Positions 46,492 to 58,601 of a DNA stretch of 64,000 nucleotides are shown in pieces. Position 1 is the first letter of the stretch, and the number at the start of each line of letters is the position of its first letter. A program made the translations under genes and the position numbers. This stretch comes from Endothia cerciana (lineage: Eukaryota; Ascomycota; Sordariomycetes; Diaporthales; Cryphonectriaceae): assembly GCA_026119935.1 (NCBI GenBank), contig JALRMH010000001.1, forward strand, positions 1,054,001 through 1,118,000. Direction: 5' to 3'. A model generated the notes under the pieces. It was not told where the DNA came from, ran no database searches, and worked only from the letters and a program-made list of their open reading frames with translations.

Positions 46492-47556
46492 TACTATGGT
46501 ACGATACGTGACGGTGCAGGGTCAGGCAGTGTAGGGAGGGTCGTGCACCGTCAACTTTCGCATCGAGGCAGTAGGGGGGGGAGGGGGGCAGCTACATGTG
46601 ACTGTGTAATATGGGCGGTGGGAACCATGACACAAGGCTTGTGCGGTTGACAAAAGGTGGATGGGAGATGTTCCAGAACCATGCCCGCCCAGTCGCGGAA
46701 GGGCTGCTGGCCCTCTAAAGAGTCACCAACCCACCGGACGACAGGAGAGCGGCACCCTTCACACAACACTAGATGGCCCCTCCATACTCATCCATCCCCT
46801 GAACTATCTAGCAGAGCCGCATCCCGATACAGGAACTCGTAATGCATTGTCTTGTTAAGCCCTCCGTTGTATGGAAATTTGGGCGAGTAAAGCGACGATG
46901 ATCACGCCAATGCGGTGTTGGACCACCATCAAGCCAAGGACCCAATGCACGCGGTGGGTTATGGAGTGACATTGATGTTCCCGGTCCAGAAAAAAAAACC
47001 TTTGGATAAAGGGGCTCCGACAGCGGGTTGTCATCGAAGACACAGGTCCAGCAGGATGGGGACGATGACGGCGTGTCGAAAGCACGAGATGTTCCGCTGA
47101 CGAGTCGCGACGCCTCCAGTCCTGCTCGAGATTGTTGGGTGCGCCAGCAACAGAGGGCCGGGGGTACGAGGTTACAGTTATGGCGACCGAGTCGGGCCGT
47201 AGCCAAGAAGCTCATTCATTGGCAGAGACGCCCCACGCTGAGCCCTGAGTGGTGCCAGGCAGGCCGGTGGGCTCATAGCTCCTTATCTGGAGGGCCGTAC
47301 TGTTGTACTACTGTATGTGCCTGCCACCCGGGACATCACCCCACCAACTACCTACGGCCGCCCCTCCATCTGACCTCGCCGAGAAGCTTTTTAAAACGTT
47401 GAGGTCGCCTGCTACTCGAGTCCCAATTCCAACCAGCCATCCTCCCGTCTCTTGACAACTTCACCATACCCCTCAAACACCCATCGACGTAGCCAAATCC
47501 TCCCCAAGGTATGATTCCCAATTTCTCCTTCCGGCCTGTCCTTTTCTGCTGAACAG

Positions 47557-47583
47557 CTCCCTCCTCCCTCCTCCCTCCTCCCT
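47557..47583. repeat. (CTCCCTC)n tandem repeat
   Basis: Nearly four CTCCCTC units in the pyrimidine-rich region upstream of enolase. CT-rich tracts of this kind are typical of strong fungal promoters and leaders. Confidence 0.8.
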
Positions 47584-47962
47584 GATGCATTACCCGAGGA
47601 GCATTGAGCAAGCACCTTGAGGCATTATCAACAGCTGTGTTGTCACCGGTTGCAAGAAGGAGGGAGACGGTCGTGGCTGTTTTCCCCGGCCGCCTCGCTC
47701 CAACTGCCTCCTGCATTCCGACTCTTTTCTTCCCCTACATCACACACGCATACCCACACACGCACCATCCGAAGGAGCAGTTGTCTCCTTCACTGAGCCT
47801 TCCAAACCCGAAGCGACACGACCCCATCCGACACATCCTCTGCCTTTAGCCCACAAAGTTCCAGAACTCGAAACCCGATACTGCTTCACACCTACCTTGT
47901 GGAGCTCTGCAATCCAGAAAGACGCCCGGCTGACGCCTCACTCCTCCTTAGTTACTGTCAGA

Positions 47963-49365
47963 ATGCCTATCTCCAAGGTTCACGGCCGTTACGTCTACGA
48001 CTCTCGTGGCAACCCCACCGTCGAGGTCGACATTGTCACCGAGACCGGCCTTCACCGCGCCATCGTCCCCTCCGGTGCCTCGACCGGTAGGTCCCCTTAT
48101 TCTTTTTTCCTCAAAACCAACACGCTGAGGCGTCACACCACTCGGTTCTAATATGTCTTCAACAAATTCCAGGCCAGCACGAGGCTTGCGAGCTCCGTGA
48201 CGGTGACAAGGCCAAGTGGTTGGGCAAGGGTGTCCTGAAGGCCGTTGAGAATGTCAACAGCATCATCGGCCCTGAGCTGATCAAGGCCGGCCTGGACGTC
48301 AAGGACCAGACCGCCGTCGACGAGTTCCTCATCAAGCTCGACGCCACCGCCAACAAGACCAAGCTCGGCGCCAATGCCATCCTCGGTGTCAGTCTGGCTG
48401 TCGCCAAGGCCGGTGCTGCTGAGAAGGGCGTTCCTCTGTACGCCCACGTCTCCGACCTCGCTGGCACCAAGAAGCCCTACGTCCTGCCCGTGCCCTTCCA
48501 GAACGTCCTGAACGGTGGCTCTCACGCTGGTGGCCGTCTTGCCTTCCAGGAGTTCATGATCGTCCCCTCTGCCGCTCCCTCGTTCTCCGAGGCCATGCGC
48601 TGGGGTGCTGAGACCTACCACCAGCTGAAGAGCCTGGCCAAGAAGAAGTACGGCCAGTCCGCCGGCAACGTTGGCGATGAGGGTGGTGTCGCTCCCGATA
48701 TCCAGACCGCTGAAGAGGCCCTCGAGCTCATCACCGAGGCCATCGAGAAGGCAGGCTACACTGGCAAGATGAACATTGCCATGGACGTTGCCTCCTCCGA
48801 GTTCTACAAGGAGGATGTCAAGAAGTACGACCTCGACTTCAAGAACCCCGACTCCGATCCCACCAAGTGGATCACCTACGAGCAGCTGGCTACCATGTAC
48901 AGCGACCTCTGCAAGAAGTACCCCATCGTCTCCATCGAGGACCCCTTCGCCGAGGACGACTGGGAGGCCTGGAGCTACTTCTACAAGACCCAGGACATCC
49001 AGATTGTTGGTGATGACTTGACCGTCACCAACCCCATCCGCATCAAGAAGGCCATCGAGCTCAAGGCCGCCAACGCCCTGCTGCTCAAGGTCAACCAGAT
49101 CGGTACCCTGACCGAGTCCATCCAGGCCGCCAAGGACTCATACGCCGACGGCTGGGGTGTCATGGTGTCTCACCGCTCCGGAGAGACCGAGGATGTCACC
49201 ATCGCCGACATTGTCGTCGGTATCCGGGCTGGCCAGATCAAGACCGGTGCCCCTGCCCGGTCTGAGCGTCTCGCCAAGCTCAACCAGATCCTCCGCATCG
49301 AGGAGGAGCTCGGCTCGAACGCCGTCTACGCCGGCGACAACTTCCGTAAGGCTGTCAACCTGTAA
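47963..49365 (+). CDS. ENO1: enolase
   Basis: Predicted 438 aa, the standard length, from exons 47963-48086 and 48173-49365. It converts 2-phosphoglycerate to phosphoenolpyruvate in glycolysis, in the cytosol, with Mg. Seen: N-terminal KVHGRYVYDSRGNPTVEVD, SGASTG loop interrupted by the intron (GTAGGT...CCAG), NVGDEGGVAPD, metal ligands in MDVASSEF, IEDPFAEDDW and GDDL, and the enolase signature LLLKVNQIGTLTES followed by SHRSGET. All key residues look intact. Codon use is extremely biased (AAG, CTC, GTC, ATC), fitting very high expression. The intron sits at a position common for fungal enolases. The start is the first ATG; the upstream frame has none. Confidence 0.98.
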
Positions 49366-49945
49366 GCCGGGTTCAGGGACGACAATTTCACTAGATTGAA
49401 TGTGGTGAAGACGTCAACGGGATTGGAAGCACGCGTTGCTGGTAGTTAGGGGTGCGCGTCTAGCCCGATCCGCCGCCGAGCGCAGGAGAATACCCTGCGA
49501 AGGCATTGCCTTGAGAGCTGCCTCAAAACAATAAAAATGTATGATGATCACGATTCGACTGCCTTGCCGCATCAGTGTGAAATGTCCCATGTATGTCAAG
49601 ATAACAGCGCAAATGAAGTGAAGGTTGCTTGCATAAGCGGGTGATGTGGCCCCTGGCCCGCTTTGACCAGCCCATTGAGCAGGCGGGTCCTCTCGACGTT
49701 GCCAGAGCAACACCCAACACCTGGTCTTTTTGCTGCCAAACATCAACATCAGACTTTCGGATAAGCGATTTCTGGTCGTGAGTGGACTCGCAACACGACG
49801 GAACTTCGGACACCTCCACCACCGCTGTAGAGCTTTTGACCTATTTAAATCTTTTTCAGTGATAACGACATTGGATCTTCCACTCTTTTCGACATTGATT
49901 GCGAACCAGCGTAACCGCTCGACAAGCGAGCACACGTGCTTCGCC
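49366..49945. other. spacer, enolase 3' end and BUB1 promoter
   Basis: Contains an AATAAA-like element near 49528. No gene is supported. Confidence 0.5.
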
Positions 49946-52900
49946 ATGGCCGCATCCGAAGACCTGATCAACTTCGACGTGATCGAAGCACAAAAGGAGA
50001 ACATCCAGGCGCTGCCCTCCGGCCGCTCCGCGAAGAAGCTCGCCGAAGTCTTCTCACCCACCCAACAACGCACCGCAGCCGCGAATCTGCCGGCGTCGCG
50101 CCAACCCCTCGGCAGCATCGCAACACCCGCAAACGACACCGCCCGCGCCGGCTTCGAGGCAGAGGTTGCAGCCCTCGCCGAGTCCGACGACCCGTTGGAC
50201 ATCTACGACCGCTACGTCCGCTGGATCCTCGACGCGTACCCCTCCGCGCAGGCGACGCCCGCGTCGCAGTTGCACACGGTGCTCGAGCGCGCGACCAAGG
50301 CCTTCCTCTCCAGCTCGCAGTACAGGAACGACCCGCGCTACCTGAAGCTGTGGCTGCACTACACCGCCTTCTTTGCCGACGCGCCCCGCGAGACCTTTGT
50401 CTTTCTGGCGCGGCACGGCATTGGTGAGGGGCTGGCTCTGTTTTACGAGGAGTATGCCGGGTGGCTTGAGGGGTCCGGGCGGTGGAGTCAGGCCGAGGAG
50501 GTGTACAAGCTTGGTATCGAGAGGGAGGCAAGGCCGCAGGCCAGGTTGATACGAAAGTTTGGGGAGTTCGAGGCGAGAAGGGCTGCGCAGCCCGAGGAGA
50601 CCGGCCCGGATAGCCCTGCGCTGCCGACGATGAGGCCCGCACTGGCGGCCAAAATCGACCCGTTCGCGGCGGCCGAGAGGGACCCCAGGCAGGGCAGCGG
50701 GCTGGGCACACAGACAGCCAAGTCGGGCAAGACGAAGCTGCAGATCTTCTCGGATGCGGACACCGCCGCGGAGCCATCTGCCATGGGATCGCGCGGTGCC
50801 GGGTCGAAGGGATGGGACACGATCGGGTCTCTGGCGGACAGGAAGAAAGAGAATGCGATGGAGCCCAAGCCTTGGGCGGGCGAGACATTGCCAGCGGGTG
50901 GGAAGAAGAGCGGTTCTTCCAAGATGGCTATCTTCAGGGATTTGGTGAGTCCAACCACATCTCCAAATACTCTCCTTCATCTCAGCCGTGTGTTGATCAA
51001 TATCAGGACTAATTGTTTTTGGCCGCTTGGCTCCTTGTATGATATCAGTCCAAGATCAAGTCTCAACTTTCCAAATCACATATCACGATTGCCCCGTCTC
51101 GGTACCAAGTGACTAAGAACCCGGCGAATGGCAAGAAGGAGCGTGTGTTTGTCGATCTGCAGGCCGTATACCCTAGTCCGGAGGAGCCGGCCACCGAGCT
51201 GAGCTTCGAGGAAGTTTGGGCTGCGAACCGAGGCTGGCTTGATCGGACATGGGATGATGAGCCTGTTGTTGACTATCCGGAGGACGATGAGAACAGTGCG
51301 CCGGCTCAGATTGACGTAAAGTTGGTTGTCCATCATGATGTCGTCACGCTGGATGAAAATGGCCGTATTGCAGAGCAGCATCGTGACGGTCGCAGTAAGA
51401 AAAAGAAGGTCATGGAAGTCAATGAGACACAAATCAGTAAGTTGGACTTCGGATTTTCAGATTTGCAACCATATCTAACCCTCATTAGTCAAGGCGAACC
51501 TAGACTCGCCGTCTCGCCCCAAGTTGAAGAAGAAACGCGGGTCTGAACCCACCATGACCATGCACACCAAAGCCGCCACAGACGACATCTACGACATCTT
51601 CAACGCACCACTCAAGCGTCCTGTGGAAGAGGCGGAGGCAAGTGGTGACGATGATGACTATGAAACAGACAGCAACTACACGACCAGCAACGCAGAGAGC
51701 ACCTGCACCACCCGCCAGATCTCGACGAGCGAAGCTGGAGACACAGAGGAGGACCAGATTGCCAAAGACGACGAGACGTCGGACGTGAGGAGCCTGAGTG
51801 AATGGTCTGATTTCTCGACACGGCGGCATGTTCCTGATATTGATGATGAAGATGATGACGACAATAGGTCCGTCGTGTCAGATCTCATCAACATTAGAGA
51901 TGCAGACCCATCACTGCGCTTCACAGAGCACACCATCACGGGGCCTGAGTTTGACAATAGGGACGATGATCTGGTGGGCGAAGACTTGTCGCCGCCTAGA
52001 ACGCGGACAACCTTCGTCCCTATACCACCAGAAGATTACGTTCCCAACCCGAGGCCATATAGGGACCCAGTCGAGATGGCTAATAACCGTCTACCCTTTA
52101 TGACGCCCATCACGGAGAGAACCGAGTCCTCGCTCGAGGTCGATTCTACAACTCACGATCGCTTTGGGACTATCAAGACTCCTAGCAAGAGGGATGATAG
52201 CCTACCGGAGGAAGTTGAGGATATCGACCTCGAGCCTCTAAGCAGTCCGTTGAGAGAGGTATTCAACGACATTCCTCCCGTCAAGAAGTTTCCCCTGTTG
52301 CCCAAGGCGAGAACCGCTCTAGCTCCCAAGGCTGTGGCGGGACCTTTCGTACCGAAGGAACCTCCCATCAAGGACTCTAAGTGCAATCCTGTGGATGACT
52401 TCATCCGAAACGAGATCCTCGAGAAGATGCAGCCGCCTTTGAGCTCGTACGCTGGCTTCTATGACCATCGGCATGAGAAATACGAGAAGGGCAATGAGAT
52501 TCGCAAGTTCATAAAAGCAACCAAAAACACCAGAAACAGCACAGATCGGACAGCAAATCTCGGCGCCTCTATCACGATACGTCTTCCAGATGTGGAGTCG
52601 GACTACACCCTGAAGAAGGAGCTTGGTGCTGGGGCCTTCGCACCAGTCTACTTGGTCGAGAACTCCTCGCCCGGCGAGGCAGAAGACGAAGAGGTGTTAG
52701 TAGCCATGGGCAAGGGCACCTTCTCCGTCGCACACAACCGGCGCAGCCACCTTGAGGCACTCAAGATGGAAATGCCTCCCACTCCTTGGGAGTTCCACAT
52801 GATGCGACTCTCACACACGCGTCTCGGTCCTCAGCACCGCGCAACGAGCTCCCTCTCCACCGCCCTGGAGATGCACCTCTATCAAGACGAGGGCTTCCTC

Positions 52901-53656
52901 CTCCTGCCCTTCCACCCACACGGCACTCTCCTCGACGTGATCAACCTGTTCCGTGCCGAGTCCTCAGGCGTCATGGACGAGACCCTAGCCATGTTCTTTA
53001 CGATCGAGCTCTTGCGCACTGTCGAGGCTCTACACTCTAAGCAAATTCTCCACGGCGATCTGAAGCCTGACAACTGCCTACTTCGGCTAGACGACCTCCT
53101 CTCGAGCAGCGGGGGCAACTTGTCCAGCCAGTGGTACGCAGACGGCTCCGGCGGGTGGGCCGCCCGCGGCGTGACGCTGATCGACTTCGGCCGCGGGATC
53201 GACATGCGCGCGTTCGTTCCCGGCGTTCAATTCGTCGCGGACTGGAAGACGACCGCGCAAGACTGCGCGGAGATGCGCGAGGGCCGACCGTGGACGTGGC
53301 AGATCGACTACCACGGCCTCGCAGGCATCGTGCACTGCCTCCTTTTCGGGAAGTACATCGAGACGGTGCGGTGCGACGCCGGCGGACTGGGCACGCAGGC
53401 CGGAAGAAGGTACAAGATCAGGGAAAACCTGAAGAGGTACTGGCAGACGGAGATCTGGGCCGAGTGCTTTGAGGTCTTGCTGAACCCGAGTGGAGTTCTT
53501 GAGCGGGAGGAGGGTGGGCGGATGCCTATCCTGAGGAGCATGCGGAGCGTGAGGGAGAGGATGGAAGGGTGGCTTGAGGGAAACTGTGAGCGGGGAGTTG
53601 GGTTGAGGGCGCTGTTGGGCCGAGTCGAGGCTGTTGCCAAGGCGAGGAGGGCGTAG
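49946..53656 (+). CDS. BUB1: spindle checkpoint kinase, combined Bub1/Mad3
   Basis: Predicted 1184 aa from exons 49946-50944, 51049-51436 and 51489-53656. It monitors kinetochore attachment in mitosis. In order: KEN box (AQKENIQALP, residues 17-19), TPR domain with DPLDIYDRYVRWILDAYPS and YLKLWLHYTAFF, a second KEN box (DRKKENAMEPKPW, 301-303), the Bub3-binding GLEBS motif (TKAATDDIYDIFN, near 490), an acidic disordered middle, and a C-terminal Bub1 kinase (from about 833). The kinase has GAGAFAPVYL, EALKMEMPPTPWEF (ATP lysine), HGDLKPDN (984-991) and IDFGRGIDM. Many lineages split these functions into Bub1 (kinase) and Mad3/BubR1 (two KEN boxes); here both sit in one gene. The N-terminal ATG at 49946 has a CACGTG-like E-box just upstream. 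Confidence 0.93.
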
Positions 53657-54013
53657 CGTTGCAACTGCTGAGGTGTACCGAGGCCTGGATGGAGGTAGAC
53701 GAACATGAGCGTCACGATACAGCACCGGCACACATACCGAGGGCGTTTGAAGAGGGCATGACGTTAGCGGCATTGGATGGCATCTCTCATTATGTCTTTT
53801 TCTTCCCTACCCAACTACTGAGGAAGTTTCTCTCGTTTTCGTGGTCTCTATTGTACAGGTGTTAATATTCGTACAACCAATTATACCCTTTCCTAGCGGC
53901 GACTCTAAAGCTGAAGCACGAGCATCATGCTTCGTTTGTACATATATGGTGACCGTGATTGCTGTCCCAAGAGCGCCATGGTTCGTTCCCTGAGAGCAGA
54001 GAAAGCAGCTGAC
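53657..54013. other. convergent spacer, BUB1 / APN1
   Basis: AT-rich 3' ends of two convergent genes; no further feature recognised. Confidence 0.5.
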
Positions 54014-55468
54014 TTACTCGTCGGTATCATCCGAGGAGGCCTTCTTCCCCTTCTTCTTGCCTCCCTTCCTCGCATCCTTCACAGCCTTTGCATCAACCTG
54101 CTGCTGCACCCGCTTTCTCTCAGCCTCGCCCTGTGCAGACAGCCGCTTCTCCTTCTCCCTGAACTCGTCGCTCTCCGGGTCCGCGCCGACCAGCCACTCC
54201 AGCAGCTTGATCTCGTCGGCCCACACCTGCTTGTCCTCGACCGTCTTGCCGTCCGCGCCCTTCCGGTCGATCGGCGTCTCCAACACAAGAGGCATGTTCT
54301 GGAAGCCATCAAAGTTCATGACGTTGTGGAACGCGCGCAGGCCCAGGAACCCCGTGCCAATGTTGGCGTGCAGGTCGCGGTGTGAGCCGAGGGGCGCCTT
54401 GCTGTCGTTCATGTGCAGCGCCCTGAGGTACCTGAGCCCGACGACGCGGTCGAACTCCTCCATGGTGGCCCTGAAGGCCTCGGGGCTCCGCAGGTCGTAC
54501 CCCGCGGCGAAGCTGTGGCACGTGTCGATGCACACGCCGACGCGGCTCTTGTCGTCCACCCCGTCGATGATGGCCCGCAGGTCCTCGAACCGCCCGCCGA
54601 TGACGTTCCCGTGCCCGCACATGTTCTCGATCACGGTGACCACGGGCCCCGTCTCCCTGTGCGACCTGTTGAGCTGCGCGGCGATGCGGCCCGTCGCCGC
54701 GGCCATGGTGTCGCCGCCGGTGGACCCCGGGTGGAAGTTGTACAGCCGGATCCCCAGCGCGTCGCACCGCTTCAGGTCGTCGACGAAGTTGCCGTAGGCC
54801 TGGTCCGCCTTGGCCTTGTCGGCCTGCGCGAGGTTGACCAGGTACGACCCATGGGGCAGGACGTGGAGGCCGGCGGCGTAGGAGCTCTCCTCGGCGGCGG
54901 CGCGGAAGGCGTCCCGGGCGGCCAGGTCGAGGGGCGGCGCGGTCCACTTCCTCTGCGACTTGAGGAAGAGGGCGAGGGCGTTGCCGCCGATGTGGGCGGC
55001 ATTCTGGATCGAGTTCTGGACGCCTAGGTCGCAGGGCAGCGTCAGAGGGATTTCTGGTTCAGACCGGGTGGGCGAAGGGCCTCCGGGGGGGGGGGGGGGC
55101 GGGGAGGAGGTGTGACGCCTACCACCTGCCGCGCTCACGTGCGCGCCGATGTACATCGCCTTCTTCAGCGAGCTGACGGCCGTCCGCCCAGCGAGGGGGG
55201 CCGTCTCGTCCTCCTTGGCCTTCTTGGCCTTGCGCTTCTTCGGCGATGGCTTCTTCTCTTCTACCACCTCCGCCTCGTCGTGGCTGCCGCACTCGTGGGC
55301 GTCCTCGTCGTCGCTGTCCTCGACCTTCTTGCGCTTCTTGGGAGGCGCGACAGGTGTCGCGTCGGCCTCGGCCTTGGTGACGGCCTTCTTAACCTTGCTC
55401 GCGGCGCCGTCGACCTTCTTGCGCGGTGATGTCCGGGGAGGCATTGTGAGATTTCGGAGGGGAGGCAT
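54014..55468 (-). CDS. APN1: AP endonuclease 1 (endonuclease IV family)
   Basis: Predicted 451 aa from exons 55468-55123 and 55023-54014. It cuts DNA at abasic sites and removes 3' blocking groups in base excision repair, using three zinc ions. The N-terminal ~100 residues are Lys-rich and acidic by turns (nuclear targeting, family extension). The TIM-barrel begins YIGAHVSAAGGVQNS, a block formed only after splicing. Then come LFLKSQRKW, LHVLPHGSYLVNLAQ, YNFHPGST, VIENMCG, CIDTCHSFAAGYD, ALHMNDSKAPLGSHRDLHAN and LETP, which together supply the zinc ligands. The C-terminus is Lys-rich (GGKKKGKKAS), a second likely nuclear signal. Alternative start at ATG 55444. The single intron is a stop-free multiple of three with a G/C homopolymer. 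Confidence 0.95.
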   Translation of the reverse strand: MPPLRNLTMPPRTSPRKKVDGAASKVKKAVTKAEADATPVAPPKKRKKVEDSDDEDAHECGSHDEAEVVEEKKPSPKKRKAKKAKEDETAPLAGRTAVSSLKKAMYIGAHVSAAGGRRHTSSPPPPPPGGPSPTRSEPEIPLTLPCDLGVQNSIQNAAHIGGNALALFLKSQRKWTAPPLDLAARDAFRAAAEESSYAAGLHVLPHGSYLVNLAQADKAKADQAYGNFVDDLKRCDALGIRLYNFHPGSTGGDTMAAATGRIAAQLNRSHRETGPVVTVIENMCGHGNVIGGRFEDLRAIIDGVDDKSRVGVCIDTCHSFAAGYDLRSPEAFRATMEEFDRVVGLRYLRALHMNDSKAPLGSHRDLHANIGTGFLGLRAFHNVMNFDGFQNMPLVLETPIDRKGADGKTVEDKQVWADEIKLLEWLVGADPESDEFREKEKRLSAQGEAERKRVQQQVDAKAVKDARKGGKKKGKKASSDDTDE

Positions 55469-56197
55469 TGGCGGCCTTGCAATCTGTTTGGTCACGGAGC
55501 AGAAGCCTTTGTCGGATGAGCGAGTCCTCCCTCAAAAGTTAGGTCGTTGACGTCGAGGTAGAGCAGAGTGGGTGCCCCCTGGCAGGGATGGGACCCCAGG
55601 CGCGTCGGTGTCGAGACGCGCTGCCACGTGAACTTCAGAGGCACAACGGCATGCGGGGCTGCTGAAGGTTTCCAACACGCGCCTACAGAAAAAACTCGCC
55701 AGCGGCCGTAGAGTTCCCATCCTACCTCAGCATACCTCGCAAGGATTGCCGATGGGTTTTATGCCTCCTCTTTTGACAATGGGGGAGGGGCATGTGACCT
55801 TGGCCAGATGGCATCTGGAAGCAGTATAGTATCTACTTCCACGTAGGGCATGAGGCTTCGTAAGTACTACTTCTTAAGGTAGGGCCATCTCTCGCTTTAA
55901 ATCATACTTGACAGTACTCCACTCATAAGTGCTAAGAATCCAGCGTTCGTGTCTCCTGATAATTTCAGTTACTATTCGGTATGCAGCCTTTGTCATAAGC
56001 GCTTGCATAACTAACAGCATATATATACCTGTGGAAAAGAACACGCTTCTAGACCCTAACCCTGGTTGATATGCATGCTTAAACCACGTTTCTCGAGCTT
56101 ATTTCAGATATTCCTTTTGTCTAGATAATCCAATCCAATCCATACTTTCTATGCCCACAGAGCCTCTATTTCCTCACAATACCCGGGACCCGCCAAA
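55469..56197. other. AT-rich spacer upstream of APN1
   Basis: GC content drops sharply from about 55850. No gene is supported before the AAA remnant. Confidence 0.5.
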
Positions 56198-57240
56198 ATG
56201 ATCTTTAAGGAGCTCAATGAGCACAGTCCATCCGAGCCGCCTGAGGAGATCAAAGCTGAGGAAGGGCGGGCCATTACGGTGTAGACGGACTACAGAGGTT
56301 GCTTACTTTTTACACAGACACAACGGCGAGTGATGATCGACTCGGCCCTTCGTCCTATCCCTGAGTCCTTGATCCAGGAGTCTGCTGTCCACCTGAAGAC
56401 GATTACGGCCTCCAGCCTCAAGCCACTCGTGGCTATAGCATGCCCTCCAGCAATTTCCGGCTTTTGCCTTGATGACAACGTCTGGAGTAGGTGGACCCCG
56501 GGCGTGTGGCACAAAACCACTGCACCGAAACTGCATCCACGGAGTTTTCGGTTCTGACAGGTTCCAGGAGAGCTTGACGTGACGAGTACCGAGCAACCGC
56601 AGTTTGAGGATAACCCACTTGAAGAACTCTTCTTGGACAAGGCGAATAAGGACCCACTCCTTAGGTTGAAGGGTTTATACAAGGCACCAGATCATCAACC
56701 ATTTAGTCTGACACTGGTTCTTCCGGCCGGTGCCCCTGACGTGGGCAAGACGACCGCCTCCGAATGTGTGGCCGAAGATTGTCGCCGCCCACTCATTTCT
56801 GTATCCGCTGCGAGCTTCGCCAAGTCGCCCACTGGTGCGAACAACAATTTGAAACAGTTGTTCACTCAAGCTGCACGCTGGAGAGCTATCGTCCTACTAG
56901 AGGATGCTGAAATCCTATTCTCATGGAGACTGGCCAACCAAAAAACCGATGATATACGAATCTCGCAACAAGAACTACTTAAGGATGTGGAAAACCACAC
57001 CGGATTGGTATTTTGCACTACGACCAAACTAAGGTTGTTGGCTGAGAAGTTCCTATCCCGAGTCACAGTCCCGATCCTAATGCCCCTTTGAGCAACCCTG
57101 CACGGCTCCACATTCTCCAACATCTCGTACAGGAAGGAAATGTGTTGATTTCGGAAGAAGTCCACTCTCACTTCAGTGAGGGTGGCATTAAGGGGGGGGT
57201 TCGATGGTCGGTCCATCAGTAGTCTCTTCAGGAACGCATT
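56198..57240 (+). pseudogene. broken AAA ATPase gene (DUF7025-AAA type)
   Basis: Pieces of one ancestral protein lie in order but in broken frames. First is an acidic N-terminal stub ending at TAG 56282. A segment with RVMIDSALRPIPES and ACPPAISGFCLDDNVW follows, like the N-terminal DUF7025 region, ending at TGA near 56555. The AAA core (56579-57091) comes next, with DNPLEELFLDKANKDPLL, TTASECVAEDCRRPLISVSA and TGLVFCTTTKLRLL. A C-terminal echo, FDGRSISSLFRNALRLK, is near 57200. The active site is also ruined: Walker A reads GAPDVGKT where GPPGVGKT is expected, and Walker B ends LLEDAE instead of LLDEAD. Such ATPases are numerous and fast-evolving in filamentous fungi; their role is largely unknown. 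Confidence 0.6.
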
Positions 57241-58601
57241 GAGACTTAAACCAACGGCCCCCCCGACTGTCGGCCGCCCCGAGGATATCTCGTGGTACGG
57301 AAATGACTACCCTGCAAAGATACATGTACTCAATTGGCCCGAGGTTGAAATTTCGTGGGACCTACCGAGCTGTTCGTACAACTCAGATGGACCGAGTTCT
57401 TCAAGAAGGACAAAGTCCGGAGTTACCAACTGGATGTATAAAATATAATGTTAGGGGCCGTAAACAATGGGAGAGGCTCTGGATAGTAACGAAGAAAATA
57501 AGAGGTTCATCAGAAATGATCGTGAGGAGACAATTCTGAGGATAAGAGGCTCACTGGAGATGATATCAGAATAAGGACACAGGGGAAAACAAATTTTAAG
57601 AATGATCAGATGAGAGACCGCGTTGAACATTTGAGGCCACTCAGAAACTACGCTTCTATGAGTTTCTAGGATTTTTCTGTGATTAAACATGTAGAGACCT
57701 TATGCAGGATTCAGACTCATCCAGGGCTCCTCTAGGGAAAGCAACCCACTCTAGGATAACCTCCTCTAGGCTAACTTCCTCTACAAGATTTAATAGCAGA
57801 CGATAAACTTAAATTCTTTGAGTTACTATTGATCTTACAGAATGGATGAGGTAACCGCTGAACCAGAGCTGGGACGCTTGTAGTCGCACGACGACACCAA
57901 GCAAAGGTAGCAGAGGGCTCTGACAACCCTAGCGTGCCAGTGTAGGAAAGAAGCAGCAAAAACAAGGGCCACGAGGGCCCGAGGGCAAAAAGACGATGCG
58001 TCGCACCTGATCAAGTGAAGGAGAAAAGAACGGCATGCTTCTTTCTCTGTCTAAGTCCAAGGGTTCGACCTCGGGGGTCGACCTTTTTATAGAGAAAAAT
58101 GGGGGGGGGGGTAGTCATTAAGGACAGACCCACTTACACCCTGCCAGACTACGGCACCACCCAACCCGACACTGCGCACCGCGGCTGAAGGGGAAGATAT
58201 GGTAACAGAGAACAAAAGGTATAGAGGCAGAGCAAACGAAGTTAGTGATACGGGGTGCCGTAGGCGGGGGCGGGTCGGAAATATAATACAGAAGCACTTG
58301 TAGCAGAGCTGAGTCATCGGGCAGCGTGCTGAAGATTAACACTCCATATATATAGCCTTCAACACACCACCACGTATTGCGGCCCTTCGCGCTGAGCATA
58401 ATATGATCCAAATGAGTCTATGTATGTTCTCTGTTAAATAATATTTCGAGTCGAAACGCGGTCTGGCCAGAAGCCGCGTCCTCTCCTCAAATTCAGTGGC
58501 CAAAGTGGTGGGGCAAAATAAAAGCCCTCCGCTATAATGATAATTGCAAAAGGTGCCTGTGACCATAAATAATGACCCATTCCGATGGGACTCAAAAAGA
58601 A
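57241..58601. other. AT-rich region, possible transposon remnant
   Basis: No coding gene. Short direct repeats such as CTCTAGG (57730-57770) and TATA-like tracts near 58085 and 58345 look like parts of an old long terminal repeat, but I cannot find matching ends or a target-site duplication. A G run lies at about 58099-58110. Confidence 0.3.

Larger units (their letters stand above)
46135..47962. other. divergent promoter region, aminopeptidase / enolase
   Basis: No gene is supported in ~1.8 kb. It holds an 18-bp palindrome (46474-46491), a CTCCCTC repeat (47557-47583) and, nearest enolase, a CT-rich leader that may contain an intron ending CAG just before the ATG. Confidence 0.5.

Noticed and set aside
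47897..47962. In-frame upstream extension of enolase
   Set aside because: It has no ATG, contains acidic residues, and probably includes an intron acceptor; enolase is complete from 47963.
54309..54947. Arg/Pro-rich frames overlapping APN1 on both strands
   Set aside because: Shadows of APN1, whose zinc-ligand motifs are intact.
57241..58601. Possible solo LTR
   Set aside because: TATA-like and repeat fragments are present, but no paired ends, primer-binding site or target duplication could be identified by eye.
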